DNA of 64,000 nucleotides, from assembly GCF_014280075.1 (NCBI RefSeq), contig NZ_CP047950.1, positions 1,860,001 to 1,924,000 on the forward strand. The letters run 5' to 3'. The notes below the pieces were generated by a model that did not search any database, had not been told where the DNA came from, and saw only the letters and a list, made by a program, of their open reading frames with translations. The DNA is from Synechococcus sp. A15-62 (GTDB lineage Bacteria; Cyanobacteriota; Cyanobacteriia; PCC-6307; Cyanobiaceae). A program made the translations under genes and the position numbers. Below are positions 1 to 9,574 of this stretch, piece after piece. Position 1 is the stretch's first letter. Every line of letters begins with the position of its first letter.

Positions 1-469
1 CAGTGACGGCCAAACTGGGCCAGGGATCGTCAGCTCCATAGAGATCGTCGGGCTGCAGATGGCGCAGGTTGGTGCGTTCCCGCAGCACCACCCGTTCGTC
101 AGTCCTCAAGCTCCAGGCCGTCTGGCCGTAACCCACATCAACGCCATAAACACGAGAAGCACCGTGCTGCAGCAGGCAATCGGTAAATCCCCCTGTGGAG
201 ATGCCGCCGTCCAGGCAGACACGCCCCTTTACCGGCACAGGAAAAGCCCTCAAGCCCTCTAGTAGTTTTTCGCCCCCTCGAGAGACAAAGCGGGGGGGCT
301 GCTCCACCCGAAGTTCTCGCTCCGGCGTTACCTCTGTTCCGGGCTTATCCAACAGGGTCCCGGAACCATCCCGCACCTTTCCAGCACGAATCAATTGCTG
401 CGCCTGTTGGCGTGAACTGACCAATCCACGGGTCAGGAGTTCCAGATCAAGACGCTGTTTGGACGCCAT
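1..469 (-). CDS. tlyA: TlyA-type rRNA 2'-O-methyltransferase (partial)
   Basis: The reading frame begins with ATG at 469 on the minus strand and is still open at the window edge, so the C-terminal half is missing. The N-terminus (about residues 1-60) is an S4 RNA-binding domain with LTRGLVSSRQQAQQLIRAGK. It is followed by FVSRGGEKLLEGL and CLDGGISTGGFTDCLLQHGA, the start of the Rossmann methyltransferase fold with its SAM loop. In the TlyA family this enzyme methylates the 2'-OH of cytidines in 16S and/or 23S rRNA and is often annotated as hemolysin A. The SAM loop reads GGISTGG where the family usually has DVGASTGG, a mild variation. It is transcribed away from the small gene that follows. 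The family assignment is firm; the exact rRNA target is not visible here. Confidence 0.9.
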   Translation of the reverse strand, partial: MASKQRLDLELLTRGLVSSRQQAQQLIRAGKVRDGSGTLLDKPGTEVTPERELRVEQPPRFVSRGGEKLLEGLRAFPVPVKGRVCLDGGISTGGFTDCLLQHGASRVYGVDVGYGQTAWSLRTDERVVLRERTNLRHLQPDDLYGADDPWPSLAVT

Positions 470-565
470 TGCGACATAAAAGCAGACCGATCCCGAAGAA
501 ATCCGGCGATCCAGCGGCTGGAACGTGTTCTGCCTAGAGGATTTTCTCAATTCGCGTCGAGCGAC

Positions 566-766
566 GTGTCCAACCACCGCCCCAAACCCGCCAAGGTGGT
601 GCCGCTGTTGCGGCCGGGCATCTTTGTGCGGCTCGATAACCAGCCCTCCGACCTACCGCCCTTCCAAGTTCTTCACTGCCGCGGGGGACGCTGCTGGGTG
701 CGCCAACAATCCTGGGGATCCCACGTGCAATGGGAAGTTGAGCATGAGCGCTTGAACGTTGCATAA
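566..766 (+). CDS. Small conserved picocyanobacterial protein
   Basis: A 66-residue protein with a GTG start, not assigned to a functional family. It begins MSNHRPKPAKVVPLLRPGIF and contains the segment LHCRGGRCWVRQQSWGSHVQ, rich in Cys, Trp and Arg, so it looks like a small basic globular protein without a membrane segment. A basic tail-like start followed by a beta-rich core resembles small SH3-like or RNA-associated proteins, but that is only an impression. It lies between divergent tlyA and ftsW. Coding character and the lack of a competing frame support it as a gene. No function should be assigned. Confidence 0.6.
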   Translation: MSNHRPKPAKVVPLLRPGIFVRLDNQPSDLPPFQVLHCRGGRCWVRQQSWGSHVQWEVEHERLNVA

Positions 767-875
767 ACGAAACCGCTGCTCACCAACGCCTGCAAAGACT
801 CCCAGCCAACAATTCTGTTCAATCAGTGCCTTGGCAAGGCAACCATTTCACGGCTCAATGGAGCATTGACGCTGT

Positions 876-2114
876 TTGAGCAAACGTTTGGGTCAAGCGA
901 CAACCCTCCAAAGAGCTTCGAGACGACGGGGACAACAAGAGGCTCAGAAGTCGACTCTGATCCAGCGGCTGCTGCCCCTGCCTTGGCAGCTCTGGCCTGC
1001 GGAAGCTCGCCTGCTGATGGGGCTGGCCGGATTCTGGAGTGTGGCAGGACTGGTGGTGCTCGCGTCAGCCAGTTGGTGGGTGGCCCTGCGAGAAATGGGC
1101 GACGGCGGCTTTTACCTCAAGCGGCAGGCCATCTGGCTGATGGCCAGCTGGAGTTTGCTGGGCATCACAATCTCCACCAACTTGCGGCGCTGGCTGCGCT
1201 GGTCAGGCCCGGGGCTATGGATGGGCTGCCTGTTGATCGCCGCCACCCTGGTGATGGGCACCACGGTGAACGGCGCCAGCCGTTGGCTGGTGCTGGGCCC
1301 ACTGCAGATGCAGCCCTCGGAGCTGGTGAAACCCTTTGTGGTGCTCCAGGCCGCCAACCTGTTCGCTCCCTGGAACCGCATGAGCCTCGACCAGAAGCTG
1401 CTTTGGCTGGGGAGCTTCGGCGGGCTGTTGCTGCTGATCCTCAAGCAACCCAACCTCTCCACAGCGGCCCTGATGGGACTCACTCTCTGGATGGTGGCAC
1501 TAGCAGCCGGCCTGCGCTGGCGCAGCCTGCTAGGCACCGCCCTTGCGGGATCGCTGCTAGGCACCGCCAGCATTTTGATCAATGAATATCAGCGGATCCG
1601 GGTGGTGTCGTTTCTGGATCCCTGGAACGATCCGATGGGAGATGGCTATCAGCTGGTGCAGAGCCTGCTGGCGATCGGATCGGGCGGTTGGATGGGGCAG
1701 GGCTATGGCCTCTCCACCCAAAAGCTCCAATACCTGCCGATCCAGAGCACCGATTTCATCTACGCGGTGTTCGCCGAGGAATTTGGATTCGTGGGCTCGG
1801 TGCTGTTGCTGCTGTTCCTGATGCTGGTGGCCTGGGTGGGGCTGCGGGTGGCCCTGCGCTGCCGAAGCAACCAGGCACGGCTTGTGGCCATCGGCTGCAG
1901 CACGATCCTGGTAGGCCAGTCGATCCTGAACATCGCGGTGGCCTCTGGGGCGATGCCCACCACCGGTCTGCCATTGCCCTTGATCAGCTACGGCGGCAAC
2001 TCGCTGATGTCGAGCCTGGTGATCCTGGGCCTGCTGATCCGCTGTTCACTGGAATCCACCGGCTTGATCGGTGGGCGATCCCATGGGCGACAACGGTCGT
2101 TGCGTCAACGCTGA
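876..2114 (+). CDS. ftsW: FtsW, SEDS-family septal peptidoglycan polymerase
   Basis: A 412-residue integral membrane protein of the FtsW/RodA/SpoVE (SEDS) family, which polymerises septal peptidoglycan from lipid II with a class B PBP partner. About ten hydrophobic segments are visible. Family marks include NGASRWLVLGPLQMQPSELV near residue 135, FLDPWNDPMGDGYQLVQSLL near 245, GWMGQGYGLSTQKLQYLP, the FIYAVFAEEFGFVGS segment near 295, and PLPLISYGGNS near 370. The N-terminus is a basic cytoplasmic tail typical of cyanobacterial FtsW. The chosen start is TTG; no better ATG is available near the first helix. ccdA follows 54 bp downstream on the same strand and may be co-transcribed. FtsW is preferred over RodA on the motif pattern and the basic tail. 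Confidence 0.9.
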   Translation: MSKRLGQATTLQRASRRRGQQEAQKSTLIQRLLPLPWQLWPAEARLLMGLAGFWSVAGLVVLASASWWVALREMGDGGFYLKRQAIWLMASWSLLGITISTNLRRWLRWSGPGLWMGCLLIAATLVMGTTVNGASRWLVLGPLQMQPSELVKPFVVLQAANLFAPWNRMSLDQKLLWLGSFGGLLLLILKQPNLSTAALMGLTLWMVALAAGLRWRSLLGTALAGSLLGTASILINEYQRIRVVSFLDPWNDPMGDGYQLVQSLLAIGSGGWMGQGYGLSTQKLQYLPIQSTDFIYAVFAEEFGFVGSVLLLLFLMLVAWVGLRVALRCRSNQARLVAIGCSTILVGQSILNIAVASGAMPTTGLPLPLISYGGNSLMSSLVILGLLIRCSLESTGLIGGRSHGRQRSLRQR

Positions 2115-2168
2115 GCCTGGTCTGGTGACAGGCTTGCCTGGATAGGCTTTGCACACTCAAGGGCACCT

Positions 2169-2882
2169 GTGGATCTGCTGCTGCTCTCCGATATGGCTCA
2201 GAGCAGCGAAAAGCTGCTGCAGAGCGCCCTGGCGGATCCAGGTCCACTGACGCTGGCACTGGTGTTTGGTGGCGGCGCCCTCACCAGCCTGGGGCCCTGT
2301 TCCCTGTCATTGCTGCCGGTGACGCTGGCCTACTTGGCGGGCTTTGACGATGGCCAACCGGCCTGGCAGCGCAGCCTCGCCTTCTGCGGCGGCATCGTCG
2401 GTGCCTTGGTGGTGCTGGGAAGCATCAGCGGACTGCTGGGCCGGATCTACGGCCAGGTGCCCGCACTGATCCCCACATTGGTGGCGATCCTGGCGGTAGC
2501 GATGGGGCTCAACCTGCTGGGAGTGCTGCGGATTCCACTGCCCAGCGGCCCGGATCCGGAGCAATGGCGTCAGAAGGTGCCGGCCCCGCTTGCGCCAGTT
2601 GCAGCAGGACTAGCTTTCGGGCTGGCGGCCTCACCCTGCACCACCCCCGTGTTGGCGGTCCTGCTGGGCTGGATTGCCCAGAGCGGACGTCCCCTGGCAG
2701 GGGTGGCACTGCTCAGCAGCTTCGGCATCGGTCAGGTGCTGCCCCTGTTGCTGGCGGGCACCTTTGCAGCAGCCATTCCCAAACTGCTCGCCCTGCGGGG
2801 CATCAGTCGCTGGGTGCCGCCAGCCAGCGGAGTGGTGCTGCTCACCAGCGGTCTGCTCACCCTGCTGGCACGCTGGAGCTGA
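2169..2882 (+). CDS. ccdA: CcdA-like thiol-disulfide transporter for cytochrome c biogenesis
   Basis: A 237-residue membrane protein of the CcdA/DsbD transmembrane family. It carries reducing equivalents from stromal thioredoxin to the thylakoid lumen to keep apocytochrome haem-binding cysteines reduced. Two internally related halves of three helices each contain the redox cysteine contexts [20 protein letters not shown] (near residue 45) and [17 protein letters not shown] (near 155). Start is GTG; an internal ATG at 2193 is an alternative. The stop codon overlaps the ATG of the next gene by one base (TGATG), so it is translationally coupled to ccsB, its known partner in the system II (Ccs) pathway. 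Assignment rests on motifs plus this neighbour. Confidence 0.9.
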   Translation: MDLLLLSDMAQSSEKLLQSALADPGPLTLALVFGGGALTSLGPCSLSLLPVTLAYLAGFDDGQPAWQRSLAFCGGIVGALVVLGSISGLLGRIYGQVPALIPTLVAILAVAMGLNLLGVLRIPLPSGPDPEQWRQKVPAPLAPVAAGLAFGLAASPCTTPVLAVLLGWIAQSGRPLAGVALLSSFGIGQVLPLLLAGTFAAAIPKLLALRGISRWVPPASGVVLLTSGLLTLLARWS

Positions 2883-4174
2883 TGGGGATGGCACTGCTGA
2901 AACGCCTGGCCGCCTGGCTCAGCGATCTGCGGCTGGCCATAGTGCTTCTGCTGCTGATTGCTCTGGCCAGTGCCGTGGGCACCGGCATCCCCCAGGGGGA
3001 TCCACCCTCGAGCTACATCGATGCCTACGCCGATACCCCCTGGCTGGGGCTGCTCCACGGCGAGCAGGTGCTGCAGTTGCAGCTCGATCATGTGTATTCC
3101 AGCGGCTGGTTTCTGGCCCTACTGGCCTGGCTGGGGCTCGCCCTGATCCTCTGCAGTTGGCGCCGTCAGTGGCCGGCCCTGATGGCGACCCGGCGCTGGA
3201 TCGACTACCGCACCACACGCCAGCTGAGCAAATTGGCCATCGCCGAAAGCCAGCCCTGCCCCGACACGAGCCAGGGGCTGTCGCAGCTGGAGACGGTGCT
3301 ACGGGCCAGCGGCTGGCAGGTGCAACGCAAGCCCCAGCGGCTGGCGGCCCGGCGCGGTGCCATCGGCCGGGTGGGACCCCTATTGGTGCACACCGGCCTG
3401 GTGCTGCTGATGCTGGGCGCCGCCTGGGGTGCTCTGGCGGGGAACCGCCTTGAGCGATTCCTGGCCCCCGGGCGCAGCCTCGATCTGCTGGATCGCGATG
3501 GCACCAGTCAGCTGACGATCACCCTGGACCGGTTCGCCATTGACCGGGACCAGGCGGGCCGCACGGAACAATTCCGCTCCGCTCTGCAGCTGCAGGGACC
3601 CAACCAAACCCTGGATGCCGAGATCAGCGTCAATCACCCGCTGCGGCACAGGGGCATCACCATCTACCAGGCCGATTGGTCACTGGCGACGATCAGCTTG
3701 CAGATCGGTCGCAGCCCTGTGCTGGAGCTGCCATTGCAGACCTATCCGGAGCTGGGTGATCAGATCTGGGGCCTAGTGCTGCCGACCCGCCCCGATGGAA
3801 CCGAACCGGTGTTTCTGAGTCTGGAGAGCGAACAGGGGCCCGCCACAGTGTTCGATGCCGACGGCCAGCAGCTCGCCCGACTGCGACCGGGTGGACCCTC
3901 AGCAGAAGTCAAAGGCTTGCCGATGCGGGTGGATGCGGTGCTGCCGGCCAGCGGACTTTTGCTCAAACGGGATCCAGGAGTACCGCTGGTGTACCTGGGC
4001 TTCGCAGTCTTGCTGGTGGGCGGTGGGTTGAGCCTCGTGGCCACCCGGCAGCTGTGGGCCATCGCTGCCGATGGAACCCTCAGCATGGGTGGCCTCTGCA
4101 ACCGCAACCTCGCCGCCTTCGCCAGTGAATTGCCTCAGTTGCTGGAGCAGGTGGTGGTCGATCAGCAGGGCTGA
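2882..4174 (+). CDS. ccsB: Ccs1/ResB cytochrome c haem-ligation protein
   Basis: A 430-residue protein of the ResB/Ccs1 family (called Ccs1 or CcsB in cyanobacteria). With CcsA it forms the system II haem-delivery and ligation complex for c-type cytochromes in the thylakoid. The start [20 protein letters not shown] and the family block [12 protein letters not shown] are at the N-terminus. Hydrophobic segments lie near residues 20-40, 80-100 and 160-180, with a last one near 370-390 ahead of a short cytoplasmic tail. The region between holds the large lumenal domain. Start codon choice follows from the one-base TGATG overlap with ccdA. The 3' end overlaps the convergent queF by 13 bp. Confidence in family is high. 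Confidence 0.9.
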   Translation: MGMALLKRLAAWLSDLRLAIVLLLLIALASAVGTGIPQGDPPSSYIDAYADTPWLGLLHGEQVLQLQLDHVYSSGWFLALLAWLGLALILCSWRRQWPALMATRRWIDYRTTRQLSKLAIAESQPCPDTSQGLSQLETVLRASGWQVQRKPQRLAARRGAIGRVGPLLVHTGLVLLMLGAAWGALAGNRLERFLAPGRSLDLLDRDGTSQLTITLDRFAIDRDQAGRTEQFRSALQLQGPNQTLDAEISVNHPLRHRGITIYQADWSLATISLQIGRSPVLELPLQTYPELGDQIWGLVLPTRPDGTEPVFLSLESEQGPATVFDADGQQLARLRPGGPSAEVKGLPMRVDAVLPASGLLLKRDPGVPLVYLGFAVLLVGGGLSLVATRQLWAIAADGTLSMGGLCNRNLAAFASELPQLLEQVVVDQQG

Positions 4175-4551
4175 CGGGTTCCGTGGCTGACCCGCACCAC
4201 GGTGTGCACGTTGCCGCGGGGGTTGAAATCGGCTTCCAGCTGCATCCACACTGGATCAGTGGCCGCTACCAGATCATCAAGGATGCGGTTGGTGACCTCC
4301 TCATGGGAGATCGACTGATCGCGGTAGCTGTTCACATACAGCTTGATCGCCTTCAGCTCCACCACCCGCGGCCCGGGTTGATAAGTAAGGCGCAGCACCG
4401 CGAAATCGGGGTAGCCGGAGAAAGGGCATTTGCACGTGAATTCCGGCAGCTCGATCGCCACCTCGTAGGGGCGCCCAGGCCGGGGGTTGTCGAAGCAGAT
4501 CAGCTCGGCTTCTGCGATGGCGCGTTCGCCGTAGAGCGGGGTCTGGGTCAA
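4162..4551 (-). CDS. queF: QueF, NADPH-dependent preQ0 reductase
   Basis: This unimodular QueF of about 129 residues reduces the nitrile of 7-cyano-7-deazaguanine (preQ0) to preQ1 in queuosine biosynthesis. The catalytic block is [20 protein letters not shown], giving the thioimide-forming Cys (KCPFSG) and the Asp of PDFA. The substrate/NADPH block is [20 protein letters not shown]. Start is set at TTG 4551 because the protein then begins just before [14 protein letters not shown], which matches the usual N-terminal length; the open frame extends further upstream but no ATG or GTG is well placed and that stretch overlaps the glnB leader. It is convergent with ccsB and divergent from glnB. Confidence 0.88.
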   Translation of the reverse strand: MTQTPLYGERAIAEAELICFDNPRPGRPYEVAIELPEFTCKCPFSGYPDFAVLRLTYQPGPRVVELKAIKLYVNSYRDQSISHEEVTNRILDDLVAATDPVWMQLEADFNPRGNVHTVVRVSHGTRQPC

Positions 4552-4655
4552 GGGGCTGAGGGGACCAGTTCTGATCCGTGACCCTAGGAAGTCAAGCTTC
4601 GGCAGCGTTCTGTAACAGCCGCCACGCACGGCTCTGAGAACCGCGGCATCCTTGA

Positions 4656-5015
<360 letters not shown>

Positions 5016-5036
5016 GCCTGTACCACCAGAAAAGCC

Positions 5037-5936
5037 CTATCCGCCGCGGCGTTCTCCAAGCCTGAGCGGATCAAAACCAACGGAGATGCCGAATTCCTCG
5101 GCGAATTCCACCACCAAACACCAGGCCCGGTCCCCATCGGTTCCGGGCCGAAGAATTCCCTGAAGAATCACCAAGGCTGAGCCGCTCTGGAGCGCCATCT
5201 CAAACAGCGGCCAACCCACCTCAGCCTGAACAACTTCCTTACGAAAGGTTGGACTGACATCCATGGCGCCGATAAGCACCCGGCGGTGGCTTGCATCCCA
5301 GGCGAACGGCAGCACATAACGCTCCAGAAGATCGGAGGCCAAGGCCCAGGAGCGGCCCAAGGCATCCAACTGAACCGAGAGCTCACGGCCGCGGGCCTGA
5401 ATGGTCGTGGTGCCCCGGAAGGCAAGCAGGTCCTGCTCAGAACGCCCATCCGGCACCCGCAACAGCGCTTGAATGCGATGCCGCAGCTGCTCTCCTCCGT
5501 CGGTGGCACCGTTCTTGGACAGCTGCAGCAGATCCCAGCGCTCCCCGGTCCCGCCCCAGATCACCGGTCCGTAGTTGTCGTGCATCCAACGACCATCGCG
5601 GTTGGAGGCTGCTTCGGAATGGGTCATCACCCGCTCAACCGTGATCTGCTCCGCGCCCCAGCCCCAGCTGCGGGCAACGGCAGCGGCCTCGGCGCAGAGG
5701 CTGTTGAGTTGGGAATCCGTTGGGGGCTGTGTCCAGGGATCGGGCACGCCGCCCATGCAGGCACGGGAGAGCGCGACGCTGTTGCGGTTGCGGCCGTAGG
5801 TGTAAGCCGGCAGATCCACGTTGTAATCATGCAAGCGGTGCACACGGCCATCACCGCTGATGATCGAGTGGTAGTGCCCAGGGCGGATCCAGTCGTAGGG
5901 CGTTGCCGTCCAGTGCAGGTAGAGCGTCGGAGTCAT
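5037..5936 (-). CDS. PGRP/Amidase_2-like N-acetylmuramoyl-L-alanine amidase
   Basis: A 299-residue protein with an N-terminal amidase fold of the Amidase_2/PGRP type. This fold cleaves the bond between muramic acid and the stem peptide using Zn2+. LHWTAT (residues 7-12) carries the first His ligand, YHSIISGDGRVHRLHDYN follows, and VMTHSEA (near 103) carries the second His. The C-terminal 150 residues (from about DLLAFRGTTTIQARGREL) are predicted alpha/beta with no motif I recognise. No obvious signal peptide is present, so a cytoplasmic recycling role or non-classical export cannot be separated. It is transcribed toward glnB, alone. Family is likely; substrate specificity is inferred. Confidence 0.75.
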   Translation of the reverse strand: MTPTLYLHWTATPYDWIRPGHYHSIISGDGRVHRLHDYNVDLPAYTYGRNRNSVALSRACMGGVPDPWTQPPTDSQLNSLCAEAAAVARSWGWGAEQITVERVMTHSEAASNRDGRWMHDNYGPVIWGGTGERWDLLQLSKNGATDGGEQLRHRIQALLRVPDGRSEQDLLAFRGTTTIQARGRELSVQLDALGRSWALASDLLERYVLPFAWDASHRRVLIGAMDVSPTFRKEVVQAEVGWPLFEMALQSGSALVILQGILRPGTDGDRAWCLVVEFAEEFGISVGFDPLRLGERRGG

Positions 5937-6043
5937 TGCTCAAGGTTGGCGCCAATCCAGAGCTCGAACGACTGCACAGGGGCTCACTCGGGCGAGCGGA
6001 GGCGGACCCATAGATTTGTTGGGTTGTTCAACCGAGCGCGCCG

Positions 6044-7339
6044 GTGATCGAGCGTTACACCCTTCCTGAGATGGGAGCCGTCTGGAGTGAGCAGGCGAAA
6101 TTTCAGAGCTGGCTTGATGTGGAAATTGCCGCCACCGAAGCCAACTGCCGGCTCGGCCGCGTGCCCCAAGAGGCCCTCGACACCATCAAAGCCAAGGCCA
6201 GCTTCGAGGTGGAGCGCATTCTCGAAATTGAAGCCGAGGTGCGCCACGACGTGATCGCTTTTCTCACCAATGTGAATGAACACGTTGGTGATGCCGGGCG
6301 CCACATCCATGTGGGCATGACCAGCAGCGACGTGCTGGACACAGGAGTGGCCCTGCAGCTGAAGCGTTCGGTAGCCCTGTTGCGAACCGAACTCGATGCC
6401 CTGGCAGACGCCCTGCGCGAACTGGCCCGGGCCCATAAGGGCACCGAAATGATCGGTCGCTCCCATGCGATCCACGGTGAACCAATCACCTTCGGGTTCA
6501 AGGTGGCCGGCTGGCTGGCGGAAACCGAGCGCAACCGCATCCGACTGCAACGGCTTGAGCAGGATGTGGCCGTGGGCCAGGTGAGCGGCGCCATGGGCAC
6601 CTATGCCAACACCGATCCCCAGGTGGAAGCCATCGCCTGCGAAATCCTCGGCCTCACCCCCGATACCGCCAGCACCCAGGTGATCTCCCGCGATCGCCAT
6701 GCCGACTACGTGCAGACCCTCGCCCTGGTGGGCGCCTCCCTGGAGCGTTTCTCCACCGAGATCCGCAACCTCCAGCGCACCGACGTGCTGGAAGTGGAGG
6801 AAAACTTCGCCAAGGGCCAGAAGGGCAGCTCCGCCATGCCCCACAAACGCAATCCGATCCGCAGTGAACGGATCAGCGGTCTGGCCCGGGTGCTGCGCAG
6901 CTACACCATTGCTGCCCTTGAGAACGTGGCCCTCTGGCACGAGCGCGACATCAGCCACAGCTCCACTGAGCGAATGATGCTTCCCGATTGCTCAGTCACC
7001 CTGCACTTCATGCTGCGGGAAATGACCAGCGTGGTGAAGGGTCTTGGGATCTACCCGGAGAACATGCGACGCAACATGAATGTGTATGGCGGCGTGGTGT
7101 TCAGCCAACGGGTGCTTCTCGCTCTTGTGGGCACCGGCATGAGCCGAGAGGAGGCTTACCGGGTCGTTCAACGCAACGCCCACAAGGCATGGAACACCGC
7201 AGGTGGCGACTTCCGCGCCAACCTCGAAGCAGATGGCGATGTCACCAGCCGGTTGTCGGCAGCCGAACTGGCCGACTGCTTCAGCACCGCCCTGCACCAA
7301 GAGAACCTTGGCGTGATCTGGGACCGGTTGGGAATTTAA
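6044..7339 (+). CDS. purB: Adenylosuccinate lyase
   Basis: A 431-residue member of the fumarase/aspartase superfamily. It catalyses two beta-eliminations in purine synthesis: SAICAR to AICAR and adenylosuccinate to AMP. The superfamily signature is GQKGSSAMPHKRNPIRSERI (near residue 260), containing the mobile catalytic Ser loop. The HVGMTSSDVLDTG block near residue 88 and GRSHAIHGEPITFG near 140 supply the other catalytic His. Start is GTG at 6044, consistent with the usual N-terminus MIERYTLPEMG. The stop at 7339 directly abuts the stop of the convergent polysaccharide export gene. Housekeeping gene, ordinary in composition. Confidence 0.97.
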   Translation: MIERYTLPEMGAVWSEQAKFQSWLDVEIAATEANCRLGRVPQEALDTIKAKASFEVERILEIEAEVRHDVIAFLTNVNEHVGDAGRHIHVGMTSSDVLDTGVALQLKRSVALLRTELDALADALRELARAHKGTEMIGRSHAIHGEPITFGFKVAGWLAETERNRIRLQRLEQDVAVGQVSGAMGTYANTDPQVEAIACEILGLTPDTASTQVISRDRHADYVQTLALVGASLERFSTEIRNLQRTDVLEVEENFAKGQKGSSAMPHKRNPIRSERISGLARVLRSYTIAALENVALWHERDISHSSTERMMLPDCSVTLHFMLREMTSVVKGLGIYPENMRRNMNVYGGVVFSQRVLLALVGTGMSREEAYRVVQRNAHKAWNTAGGDFRANLEADGDVTSRLSAAELADCFSTALHQENLGVIWDRLGI

Positions 7340-8527
7340 TCAACGACCGACATTGGAAGGCATGGGCAAACCAAGCAACCGGTAGACCGAGACCGCATCC
7401 ACAATCGGCTCAAACGGCAACATGGCATCGGTCATCGTGTCGGTGACCTTTGTGAAGGTGTTGCGGTCCACCACCACCACATCGCCATTGCGCAGGGGAG
7501 GGTTGTTGGAGCTGCTAAGCACAGCGTTGGGGTCATAACGCAGCTGCTTCACCGTTGGGCGTCCCTGTCCATCCATGCGGATCAGATCCACCCGCTTCGC
7601 GCTGCCTCGGCGGGTGACTCCACCTGAGGCCAGGATTGCACTAGATAAAGGAGCATTGGAACCGATTTTCACAAGGCCTGGGGCTAAGACCTCACCAACA
7701 ACTTGCACATTGATCACTGCCGGGGCGAAATTCGAAGCAGAAGCCGTCAGTAGATCCAGATTGGTAGCCGTTTTCGCCTTGTGCACCCTGATGCTGTCTC
7801 CGTCATAGATCAGAGGATTCGGGGCAAAACCGCCCTTCTTCAAAACGGTGAGGTAGTCGAAGAAAAAGCTCTGTGTTTGACCACCAGGGGTGGGGGAGGG
7901 GCGCAGCAGTTCCAAACGGCCCAGATCACTAGTCGCGGCAAGTCCGCCAGCTTTTTGAATTACATCCACCATGGTCGGCCAGCCGCCGCCATCGCTGCCA
8001 ACACCCACATCAGAGAGATCGCTGGTCGAACCCAGGGATGCATCACCGTTGACAGGCAAAGTGAAAACACCTGGGCGAACGACTTCCCCCGTGACCGTGA
8101 CCCGAACCGGACGCTGTTTCACAAGATCCAGGTAGACCAACGGTCGACGTAGGAATCGGCTGTAACCGTCAGTAATGCGTTGACGCGCTTCCTCAAGCGT
8201 CAATCCCCAAACTTCAACCGTTCCCAGTCGCGGCAGGTTGATGGTGCCGTCGCTCAACACCTGAACCTCAGCCTCGTAACCGTCGATCTTGAACACTGAG
8301 GTCACCAGTTGATCCCCAGGAGCAAGGCGATAGCGGTAACCCCTCGGAGGCAGGCTAGGAGTGGTTGGGAGCGGGGGCGGTGCCTGCAGCGGAGTGGTGT
8401 TAGCTGCCGACGGCGTCCTTAACCAGTTGATCCTCTCCTCTGCGCTCACACCGCCTCCCCACAACACAGGAGCCGAGAGCAACGCAGCTGCAGCTACAGA
8501 AATACGGGTCCTGGTGGGCACAACCAT
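7340..8527 (-). CDS. Outer-membrane polysaccharide export protein (Wza/OPX family)
   Basis: A 395-residue secreted protein of the OPX (Wza/KpsD-type) family, which forms the outer-membrane channel or periplasmic collar for export of capsule or exopolysaccharide. An N-terminal signal peptide (RISVAAAALLSAPVLWGGG, cleaved near VSA) is followed by a proline-rich linker. Then comes the Poly_export domain with YRLAPGDQLVTSVFKIDGY and VQVLSDGTINLPRLGTVEV (about residues 70-140), followed by SLBB-like repeats such as VTVTGEVVRPGVFTLP and VQVVGEVLAPGLVKIGSN. ATG at 8527 is preferred over the upstream TTG because the signal peptide then starts normally. It is the export end of the polysaccharide locus that follows. 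No lipobox cysteine was seen. Confidence 0.88.
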   Translation of the reverse strand: MVVPTRTRISVAAAALLSAPVLWGGGVSAEERINWLRTPSAANTTPLQAPPPLPTTPSLPPRGYRYRLAPGDQLVTSVFKIDGYEAEVQVLSDGTINLPRLGTVEVWGLTLEEARQRITDGYSRFLRRPLVYLDLVKQRPVRVTVTGEVVRPGVFTLPVNGDASLGSTSDLSDVGVGSDGGGWPTMVDVIQKAGGLAATSDLGRLELLRPSPTPGGQTQSFFFDYLTVLKKGGFAPNPLIYDGDSIRVHKAKTATNLDLLTASASNFAPAVINVQVVGEVLAPGLVKIGSNAPLSSAILASGGVTRRGSAKRVDLIRMDGQGRPTVKQLRYDPNAVLSSSNNPPLRNGDVVVVDRNTFTKVTDTMTDAMLPFEPIVDAVSVYRLLGLPMPSNVGR

Positions 8528-8596
8528 GGGTGGAACTGAAACGGCAGCCAAGTGGACGCCAATCTTCCCGCATAATGCGATTCAGGGATATGGACC

Positions 8597-9535
8597 ATGA
8601 CGCAGACCGGACCATCAGCGCATAGTGATGTCCTGCTTCCTCACGGTTGGCGAGACGCCAACCACAGGAGCAGCATGTTGTTCCGCCTCGACGGTCTGGA
8701 GCTTCATCTGATCCCTGGAGAAAAATTTGAAGCCGTCGCGGATGCCGTTGGAACATTGCGGGAATCCACCTACCGCCAACAGCTCTCCGGCTCAGGCAAC
8801 ACCCGGGACCTCGATGACCGCGACTCCGCTTATGACCATCTGATCCTGTTGGAGCCCAGCAGCGGAGCCCTCGCCGGGTCAGCTCGGCTGCAATTCATTC
8901 CTCAGTTCATGGCCGCTGAGGAGCTCCCTGGCAGCCAACAGTCCTACCTAGAGCACGTCTATCCCGGCATCAAAGCGATGCTGGCGCAGCAAACAAATCA
9001 CGTGGAGATAGGTCGGGTTGCTCTAGCCCCACGATTTCAGCGCCAACCGCACTCCCTGATGGCTTTATTCCGCGGTGGGCTCCTGATCGCAGCCCACTCG
9101 GGGTTCAGCATTCTGCATGGATTGGTCTCTTACAACCACTTCGCCCACAACGATGCCGTCAATGCAGCCTTTCTCAGTGCGTTGATGCGTCCTCCCTATC
9201 GCAGAACAAGCCCTGCATTGCCGTCACCACGTCACCCGATCAACGCCATCCAGCCAGACAACACCCCCCACCCAATCGGCAACGTTCAGGCTCTGGAGCT
9301 GGCGATCCGACAGGACCACAGCGAAGACTTCCGTCTTCCAGTGCTGTTGCGCCAGTACTTCAACCTGATGGAAGCAAAGGTCTGCGACCTCTCTTTGGCA
9401 CGGGATTTCAACCAGATCACAGAAATTTTGATGGCCGCCGACCTCTCACGCTTGCCGAAGGATCGCCTGGCCTTCTTCATCGACGTTGACCACCAACCTG
9501 TCTACCAGCAGTTCAGCTGGTACCGGGGCAAGTGA
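8597..9535 (+). CDS. GNAT-type acyltransferase (OlsB/hemolysin-like family)
   Basis: A 312-residue protein that looks like the GNAT superfamily branch holding autoinducer synthases and OlsB-type ornithine-acyl-ACP N-acyltransferases. After an N-terminal segment, residues 30-110 contain LHLIPGEKFEAVADAVGTLR and YRQQLSGSGN. HLILLEPSSGALAGSARLQF gives the beta4-like core, and HVEIGRVALAPRFQRQ the CoA/ACP pyrophosphate-loop-like segment near 140. FSILHGLVSYNHFAHND resembles the family's later conserved part. It lies directly upstream of an acyl carrier protein and a ketoacyl synthase, which fits an ACP-dependent acyl transfer. Assignment is by motif resemblance; acceptor and product are unknown. 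Confidence 0.6.
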   Translation: MTQTGPSAHSDVLLPHGWRDANHRSSMLFRLDGLELHLIPGEKFEAVADAVGTLRESTYRQQLSGSGNTRDLDDRDSAYDHLILLEPSSGALAGSARLQFIPQFMAAEELPGSQQSYLEHVYPGIKAMLAQQTNHVEIGRVALAPRFQRQPHSLMALFRGGLLIAAHSGFSILHGLVSYNHFAHNDAVNAAFLSALMRPPYRRTSPALPSPRHPINAIQPDNTPHPIGNVQALELAIRQDHSEDFRLPVLLRQYFNLMEAKVCDLSLARDFNQITEILMAADLSRLPKDRLAFFIDVDHQPVYQQFSWYRGK

Positions 9536-9574
9536 TAAAGGAGGCATCACTGGTACTTTGGCTGGATCAGAAGG

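Noticed and set aside
6693-6700. GCGATCGC (HIP1) palindromes
   Set aside because: Only scattered occurrences are seen, as expected for marine Synechococcus, not the dense spacing of freshwater cyanobacteria.
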